Source: Burkholderiaceae bacterium
GTDB taxonomy: Bacteria; Pseudomonadota; Gammaproteobacteria; Burkholderiales; Burkholderiaceae_C
Reading direction: 5' to 3'
DNA length: 9,879 nt
NCBI GenBank assembly: GCA_030726195.1
Contig: JANREF010000055.1
Span: 1 to 9,879 of the forward strand
Positions 5,953-9,879 of the stretch are shown here, piece by piece (position 1 is the first letter of the stretch; each line of letters begins with the position of its first letter). Both the position numbers and the translations under genes were made by a program. The notes under the pieces were generated by a model. That model saw nothing but the letters and a program-made list of their open reading frames with translations. It was not told the DNA's origin and made no database searches.

Positions 5953-7242
5953 TCAAGTGCGCGTAAATCCAAACGCCATATCTGGCGTTTGGCCGCTCAT
6001 GAGCTCGGCCAGCGCCTTGCCCGAGCCCGCGCCGTGGGTCCAGCCCAGTGTGCCGTGGCCCGCGTTGACCCACAGTTTGTTGAGCTTGGTCTTGCCAATG
6101 AGCGGAATATTGGTGGGCGTGGCCGGGCGCAAGCCGCACCAGTAGTGAGGGTTGCCGCCTTGTTCTGGTGTGCGGGTATCGACCACGCCAGGCATCACCT
6201 CCTCAACGCGCTGTACCAGCATGTCGCAGCGCCTGCGCGCCAGCGGGGTGTCTAGGCTCAGGTCAAAGCCGCCCAGCTCAATGGTGCCGGCCACGCGCAA
6301 GTGGTCGCCCAAGCGCGACATGGCGCACTTGCGCGCATCGTCAATCATGCTCACGGTGGGTGCTTGCTCTGGCTTGAGCAGCGGCAGCGTTGCGCTGTAG
6401 CCTTTGCCAGGGTAAATGGGTACGGTGATGCCCACTGTTTGCAGCAACGGTGCTGTGTACGAGCCACAGGCCACCACCACGGCGTCGGCCGCGACACGCG
6501 CCACTTTGCCCGTGTGGGCATGGCGCAGGTGCACAGCATCAATGGCGTTGCCGCTGCGCTCCAAGCGCTCCACATGTTGGTTGTACTGAAACTGTACGCC
6601 TGCGGCCTCGCAGTGCTCGGCCAGCGCAGCCGTGAAGACTTGTGCGTCGCCTGACTCGTCGCTCTCGGTGTAGGTGCCACCCGTGATGCGGTGGGCAAAT
6701 GGGGCGAGTGCGGGCTCAATGCGCAGCAGCTCCTCGCGGTTGACCACGCGGCGCTGCACGCCAAAGGTTTGCATCAGCTCGGCGGCTTGTGCCGCGCCGT
6801 CAAACGAGGCTTGGTCGCTGTAGTAATGCGCAATGCCCTTTTCCAAGCGGTTGTACGCAATGCCGGTATGCGCCACCACGTCGCGCAGCGCTTGGTGGCT
6901 GTAGGCGCCTAGGGCGACCAGTTGCTTGACGTTGCGGTGAAAGGCGCTGTCTGTGCATTGCGCCAAAAACTGCAGGCCCCAACGCCATTGCTTCCAGTCC
7001 AGTTGCGGGCGAAACAGCAGCGGTGCGGTGTCGTCAAACATCCACTTGAGGGTTTTCAGGGGCGCGTCTTTGTTGGCCCAGGGTTCGCAGTAGCTCACCG
7101 AAATTTGGCCTGCGTTGGCAAAACTGGTTTCCATGGCTGCGCCGCTTTGGCGCTCGATCACAGTCACGTCGTGGCCCAGTTGGCGCAAATGCCAGGCGGT
7201 GCTCACGCCAATAATGCCCGCGCCTAAAACTACTGCATGCAT
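5953..7242 (-). CDS. dadA: D-amino acid dehydrogenase (small subunit, FAD-dependent)
   Basis: The product oxidatively deaminates D-amino acids, classically D-alanine, to 2-oxo acids and passes electrons to the respiratory chain at the inner face of the membrane. From the ATG at 7242 it has 429 residues, close to the known length of about 432. An N-terminal Rossmann motif GAGIIG is at 7-12, with the FAD ribose-binding E30 at the end of the second strand. The family signature ETSFANAGQISVSYCEPWANKDAP follows, and the C-terminal FAD contact GHGTLGWTHGAGSGKA lies near the end. A TTG at 7248 is also in frame, but a good ribosome site (AAAGG on the minus strand, 7251-7255) lies 8 bases before the ATG and supports 7242. 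It is transcribed alone: no alanine racemase (dadX) adjoins it in this window. It is divergent from an ArgP-type regulator, which makes that protein a candidate controller. Confidence 0.96.
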   Translation of the reverse strand: MHAVVLGAGIIGVSTAWHLRQLGHDVTVIERQSGAAMETSFANAGQISVSYCEPWANKDAPLKTLKWMFDDTAPLLFRPQLDWKQWRWGLQFLAQCTDSAFHRNVKQLVALGAYSHQALRDVVAHTGIAYNRLEKGIAHYYSDQASFDGAAQAAELMQTFGVQRRVVNREELLRIEPALAPFAHRITGGTYTESDESGDAQVFTAALAEHCEAAGVQFQYNQHVERLERSGNAIDAVHLRHAHTGKVARVAADAVVVACGSYTAPLLQTVGITVPIYPGKGYSATLPLLKPEQAPTVSMIDDARKCAMSRLGDHLRVAGTIELGGFDLSLDTPLARRRCDMLVQRVEEVMPGVVDTRTPEQGGNPHYWCGLRPATPTNIPLIGKTKLNKLWVNAGHGTLGWTHGAGSGKALAELMSGQTPDMAFGFTRT

Positions 7243-7244
7243 AA

Positions 7245-7257
7245 CCAAAGCCTTTGG
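7245..7257 (-). promoter_or_regulatory. dadA ribosome binding site within a small inverted repeat
   Basis: The minus strand reads AAAGG eight bases before the dadA ATG, the clearest Shine-Dalgarno in the window, and it decides the start. It sits inside a perfect 6-bp inverted repeat, CCAAAG-C-CTTTGG. The one-base loop means it cannot fold as a full hairpin, so the symmetry may instead be a protein site or chance. Confidence 0.6.
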
Positions 7258-7283
7258 AATGTGTAAATCGGGAAATTTGCCAC

Positions 7284-7313
7284 ATTATGGGGATATACCC
7301 TTGTATAAATGAA
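7284..7313 (-). promoter_or_regulatory. Candidate sigma70 promoter for dadA
   Basis: On the minus strand TTCATT (7308-7313) and CATAAT (7284-7289) stand 18 bases apart in AT-rich DNA, about 40 bases before the dadA ATG. The -10 keeps the key A2 and T6 positions of TATAAT. The spacer contains GGGTATATCCC, partly symmetric. A reasonable match, unproven. Confidence 0.5.
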
Positions 7314-7398
7314 GCTGGATTAACTAAATAATGTTTTCATCTAATTTACTAATAGTACGGGTGCGGGCCCAAGCACACGTGCACACAGCGTCAATCAC

Positions 7399-8322
7399 AT
7401 GAACAACCTTGATCCACAGGCCTTAGAGTGTCTGGCCGCCATCGTTGAAGAGGGCGGCTTTGAGCGTGCGGCCCAACGCCTCAACATCACCCAGTCTGCG
7501 GTGTCCCAGCGCCTGCGCGCATTGGAGGCGCAGGCTGGCACCGTGTTGGTGGTGCGCAGCCGGCCCTTGCGCGCCACAACGGCTGGGCAACTGTTCATCA
7601 AGCACACCAAAATGCTGCGCTTGCTGCGCGCCGACCTAGAGCGCGAATGGCGCGACATCGCGCCCGGGCATGAAGGCAGCGGTAGAGAAGACGAAGGCGT
7701 GTCGGTGGCCATCAACGCCGACAGCATTGCCACATGGGCCTTGCCAGCGCTGGACAGTTTGGCGCGCTCGGGTGCTCCCGTTGAAATCATTGCCGACGAC
7801 CAAGCCTTCACCCAAGACTGGTTGCGCCAGGGGCAGGTGATGGGCTGTGTGACCTCTATGAACCAAGCCTTGCGCGGCTGTCGCATGGTGGCCTTGGGCA
7901 GCATGGAGTACATCGCCGTGGCCGCGCCCGAGTATGCGCACAGTCACTTGGCAGGTGGCTTGACCGCGCACAACTTTCACCGCCAACCGTTTGTCGCGCA
8001 CAACCGTAAAGACGATGTGCCACGCGAGTTTGTTGCCCATGCGTTTGGTCTCAATGCACCCGCGGTGCGACGTGTGTTCACCCCGTCGTCCAATGCGCAA
8101 GTGCGCGCCACCATTGCAGGTTGGGGCTTGGCCGTGTTGCCGCGCTTGCTGGTGCAAGAGCAGCTGGACGCAGGTGCCTTGGTGCATTTGGTGCCTGGTT
8201 ACAGCCACTGGGTGGACTTGTACTGGCACTGCTGGAACCTAGACTCGGCCGTGCTGGCCAACCTGAGCACCTCCCTGGGCGACGCCGCACGTTTGAGTTT
8301 GCGCGCACCCAGCGACGGCTAA
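7399..8322 (+). CDS. argP: LysR-type transcriptional regulator, ArgP/LysG subfamily
   Basis: The 307-residue protein has an N-terminal winged helix-turn-helix. ERAAQRLNITQSAVSQRLRA at 22-41 nearly copies the ArgP recognition region, including the paired Phe21-Glu22-Arg23. The C-terminal effector domain keeps ArgP/LysG landmarks: a GCVTSMNQALRGC stretch where ArgP senses basic amino acids, a VLPRLLVQEQLDAGALV segment, and the late LYWH motif. In Escherichia coli ArgP responds to lysine and arginine and controls lysine biosynthesis and arginine export; Corynebacterium LysG controls the LysE exporter. Here no lysE/argO exporter adjoins it, and the divergent partner is dadA, so its targets may differ. 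The start is the first ATG; the Shine-Dalgarno is weak. It converges with another LysR gene. Subfamily assignment is firm, while the symbol is by resemblance. Confidence 0.9.
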   Translation: MNNLDPQALECLAAIVEEGGFERAAQRLNITQSAVSQRLRALEAQAGTVLVVRSRPLRATTAGQLFIKHTKMLRLLRADLEREWRDIAPGHEGSGREDEGVSVAINADSIATWALPALDSLARSGAPVEIIADDQAFTQDWLRQGQVMGCVTSMNQALRGCRMVALGSMEYIAVAAPEYAHSHLAGGLTAHNFHRQPFVAHNRKDDVPREFVAHAFGLNAPAVRRVFTPSSNAQVRATIAGWGLAVLPRLLVQEQLDAGALVHLVPGYSHWVDLYWHCWNLDSAVLANLSTSLGDAARLSLRAPSDG

Positions 8323-8461
8323 CATTCGGGCGCGCGCTCACAGGGCTGAGTGATGCGGCGTCATGTTGTGTTGTGTTGTGTTGCGCAGCCCTGCTTGGGC
8401 CGATGTGGGTGTGTGTCTGGCGGCTTGGGGTCGCGCCAGGGTGCATCAGCAGGCCCCGCGC
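8323..8461. other. Convergent gap between two LysR genes, with hairpin and pentanucleotide repeat
   Basis: The 139 bases between the two convergent regulator genes contain no recognisable gene. A perfect 8-bp inverted repeat, CAGGGCTG (8341-8348) with CAGCCCTG (8386-8393), encloses a loop that includes a TTGTG tandem repeat. No U-tract follows, so termination is only suggested by position. Confidence 0.5.
8364..8383. repeat. TTGTG pentanucleotide tandem repeat
   Basis: A 20-base run made of TTGTG units (about four copies, three of them complete and exact) lies in the convergent gap. Such tracts can change copy number by slippage, but this one is not in a reading frame or a promoter, so no phase-variation role is evident. 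Confidence 0.65.
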
Positions 8462-9427
8462 TTAGGACGCTGGGGCCGCGAGCGCACTGCGCGCCATGGT
8501 CTGCAGCAACCACTGGTGGGGTGGGCTTTGTGAATGGTGTCTGTGCCACAGCGCATCCACGTGCACCTCGGGCACCTTCAGGGGCAGCTCACGCACCACC
8601 AGGGCGCGGCCCATGCCTGTGGTGTCTACAAAGTGAGCCGGCAGTACCGTGAGCAAGTCCGAGCTGGCCACCACGCGCCCGGCGGTGAAAAACTGGTTCA
8701 CAGTCATCACCACGCGGCGCTGCCTGCCCAACATGCGCAAGGCCTCGTCCACAAAACCAAAGGGCTTGCCCGAGAAGCTCACCAACAGGTGCCGCGCGCT
8801 GCAGTAATCGTCAAGGCTCAGGCCCGGCAAGCTGGCCATGGGGTGCTCGCGGCGCATGACCACCACATAGCGTCCGCTGTACAGGCGCTGAAACGCAAAG
8901 CTGGGCAAGGCTTCTTGCAAGTGCACAGCGGCCAGTTCGGCCATGACACCGGGGAAGTGGCCAATGGCCATGTCGGCTTCGTGCGTTTCCAGCAAGCGGC
9001 GCGGGTCGCGCGTGGTCAGGGGCAGTACGCGCAGGCTCACGCCCGGGGCTTGCGTGTTGAGGGTGTGTACCACTGCGGGCATGAGTTTGGCTGCTGTGGC
9101 ATCCGACATGGCCAGCATGAAGGTGTCGCTGGCGGTGGCGGGGTCAAATTGGCCGGGTGCAATCGAGTCGCGCAACTGCGTGAGCGCACTGCGCACCGCT
9201 GGCCATAGGGCCACGGCTTTGGGTGTGGGCTCTATGCCGTAGCCGCTGCGACGCACCAAGTCGTCTTGCAAGGCTTCGCGCAAGCGGCGCAAGGCGTTGC
9301 TCACGGCGGGTTGCGTCATGGCCAAGTTGTCGGCGGCGCGTGTGAGGTTGCGCTCGGACATGACCTCGTCAAACACCCGCAGGAGGTTGAGGTCTAGTTG
9401 GCGAAAGCTGGTGGGTTTGTGGACCAT
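8462..9427 (-). CDS. LysR-type transcriptional regulator, NodD/LeuO-like effector-domain group
   Basis: The product has 321 residues. The opening FRQLDLNLLRVFDEVMSERN and the recognition segment LTRAADNLAMTQPAVSNALRRL (28-49) form the winged helix-turn-helix. The DLNLL start and the SNALRRLRE spelling are typical of the LysR branch containing NodD, LeuO and nitro-aromatic/antibiotic-pathway regulators, which differ from the ArgP neighbour. The remaining 230 residues form a periplasmic-binding-protein-like effector domain (LPLTTRDPRRLLETHEADMAIG, then RYVVVMRREHPMA and the hinge-return strand SDLLTVLPAHFV). The inducer is unknown. The start is the first ATG; no Shine-Dalgarno is visible, and a strong T-N11-A dyad lies immediately upstream, suggesting autorepression. 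It is divergent from a small membrane protein gene that is its likeliest target. Confidence 0.92.
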   Translation of the reverse strand: MVHKPTSFRQLDLNLLRVFDEVMSERNLTRAADNLAMTQPAVSNALRRLREALQDDLVRRSGYGIEPTPKAVALWPAVRSALTQLRDSIAPGQFDPATASDTFMLAMSDATAAKLMPAVVHTLNTQAPGVSLRVLPLTTRDPRRLLETHEADMAIGHFPGVMAELAAVHLQEALPSFAFQRLYSGRYVVVMRREHPMASLPGLSLDDYCSARHLLVSFSGKPFGFVDEALRMLGRQRRVVMTVNQFFTAGRVVASSDLLTVLPAHFVDTTGMGRALVVRELPLKVPEVHVDALWHRHHSQSPPHQWLLQTMARSALAAPAS

Positions 9428-9446
9428 ACATTCACATTATGAATGT
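9428..9446. promoter_or_regulatory. LysR-type operator candidate (T-N11-A dyad) at the regulator start
   Basis: ACATTCA (9428-9434) and TGAATGT (9440-9446) form a perfect 7-bp dyad with a 5-base centre. The core TTCACATTATGAA is exactly T-N11-A, the classical LysR-type box. It touches the start codon of the leftward LysR gene, so bound protein would block that gene, which fits negative autoregulation. A match of this quality by position and form is convincing but untested. Confidence 0.6.
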
Positions 9447-9465
9447 TATCCATTACAACAATAAA

Positions 9466-9495
9466 TTGGAAAGAATCTAGGGTTTACCCTATAGT
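9466..9495 (+). promoter_or_regulatory. Candidate sigma70 promoter for the two-TM membrane protein gene
   Basis: TTGGAA (9466-9471) and TATAGT (9490-9495) are separated by 18 bases, giving a transcript start near 9502 and a leader of about 40 bases to the ATG at 9545. A perfect dyad, TAGGGT-TT-ACCCTA (9478-9491), covers the spacer and the edge of the -10, where an operator would control initiation. Confidence 0.55.
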
Positions 9496-9544
9496 TCACC
9501 CATTGCTGAAACCAATCAGTATTTTTCAAACCCCGAGAAACACC

Positions 9545-9879
9545 ATGTCTACACATACTGTTAACGCCTTGTCTGCCGCCGCACTGCGCCCAGCACGTGC
9601 ACCCCGTCCCCAAGCGCCTGCACTGACAGCTGCCTTGCTGGCCGCTGTGACTGCGCTGGCCGTTGTATTGGCCGACCGCTACATCAGCGTGCTCACCGAG
9701 AACTACTTGATGGCCGCTTGGTTGTTGATGTGGGCTGTTGTATTTGTTGCTTTTGTGGGCTTGCGTCCTGCTGCACGCCGCGTGGCTGTGCGTTTGCAAG
9801 CCATTGCCAACCGCTACGCTGCGCACCTGGCTGAGCAGCGCTCACAAGCGCGCTTCATGGAAATGGCCGAGCGCGACCC
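9545..9879 (+). CDS. Small two-TM membrane protein of unknown function (C-terminus cut by window edge)
   Basis: From the ATG at 9545 the frame is open for 111 codons to the right edge, so the 3' end is missing. A polar, Ala/Pro/Arg-rich N-terminus (1-25) is followed by two hydrophobic helices, about 26-43 and 54-73, and then an Arg/Ala-rich amphipathic tail (RPAARRVAVRLQAI onward) with basic residues placed for a cytoplasmic side. I do not recognise a named family; it resembles small Burkholderiales inner-membrane proteins with this two-helix plus basic-helix layout, but that is a memory-based impression. A weak purine stretch (GAGAAA) precedes the ATG, and a good promoter lies upstream. Codon use matches its neighbours. 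It is divergent from the second LysR regulator and probably under its control. Confidence 0.75.
   Translation, partial: MSTHTVNALSAAALRPARAPRPQAPALTAALLAAVTALAVVLADRYISVLTENYLMAAWLLMWAVVFVAFVGLRPAARRVAVRLQAIANRYAAHLAEQRSQARFMEMAERD

Larger units (their letters stand above)
7243..7398. promoter_or_regulatory. AT-rich divergent control region between dadA and argP
   Basis: The 156-base gap contains a strongly AT-rich core (about 7261-7355) in otherwise GC-rich DNA, as expected for two divergent promoters and a LysR-type operator. Two similar direct copies, TAACTAAATA (7321-7330) and TTACTAATAG (7346-7355), lie in the core. LysR-type T-N11-A positions can be found, but none has strong dyad arms, so I do not name an operator. 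Confidence 0.55.

Noticed and set aside
8534..9208. Plus-strand open frame of 224 codons opposite the second LysR gene
   Set aside because: The translation is His/Gln/Gly-rich with no domain, and the opposite strand encodes a full LysR protein.
1..9879. CRISPR array, tRNA, insertion sequence, phage or toxin-antitoxin genes
   Set aside because: There are no spaced direct repeats, cloverleaf-like arms, transposase motifs, terminal repeats or small paired genes on either strand.

Overview
The window reads as ordinary chromosomal DNA of a GC-rich betaproteobacterium. The protein families, heavy Leu TTG/CTG use and the two LysR-type regulators suggest Burkholderiales, probably a Comamonadaceae-like genus; this placement is an inference from style, not from a marker gene. 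I see no insertion sequence, phage gene, tRNA, rRNA, CRISPR array or toxin-antitoxin pair.

Layout from left to right. A 2OG-Fe(II) oxygenase of the SM-20/prolyl-hydroxylase type runs off the left edge on the minus strand (1-614). It is divergent from an acetoacetyl-CoA synthetase (767-2965, +). After a 250-base convergent gap come two minus-strand genes: a flavin reductase-like FMN protein (4247-4753) and, downstream, a 10-TM EamA/DMT transporter (3216-4133). Divergent from the flavin reductase is an exported M14 zinc peptidase resembling murein peptide amidase (about 4853-5827, +). It converges on dadA, D-amino acid dehydrogenase (5953-7242, -). dadA is divergent from an ArgP/LysG-type LysR regulator (7399-8322, +), which converges on a second LysR-type regulator (8462-9427, -). 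That regulator is divergent from a small two-TM membrane protein cut by the right edge (9545 onward, +).

Almost every gene is its own transcription unit and orientation alternates, so intergenic spaces carry most of the regulatory interest. The best-supported regulatory regions are the AT-rich dadA/argP gap, with a candidate dadA promoter and a clear ribosome binding site, and the lysR/membrane-protein gap. The latter holds a textbook LysR-type T-N11-A dyad at the regulator start and a sigma70-like promoter overlapped by a second perfect dyad. Functionally, an exported murein-type peptidase, D-amino acid oxidation and a basic-amino-acid-type regulator sit side by side, which would fit cell-wall or D-amino acid turnover, but no shared operon proves it.

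I did not find a convincing undescribed system. The findings are modest regulatory and protein-architecture oddities that could be tested by comparison with related genomes.
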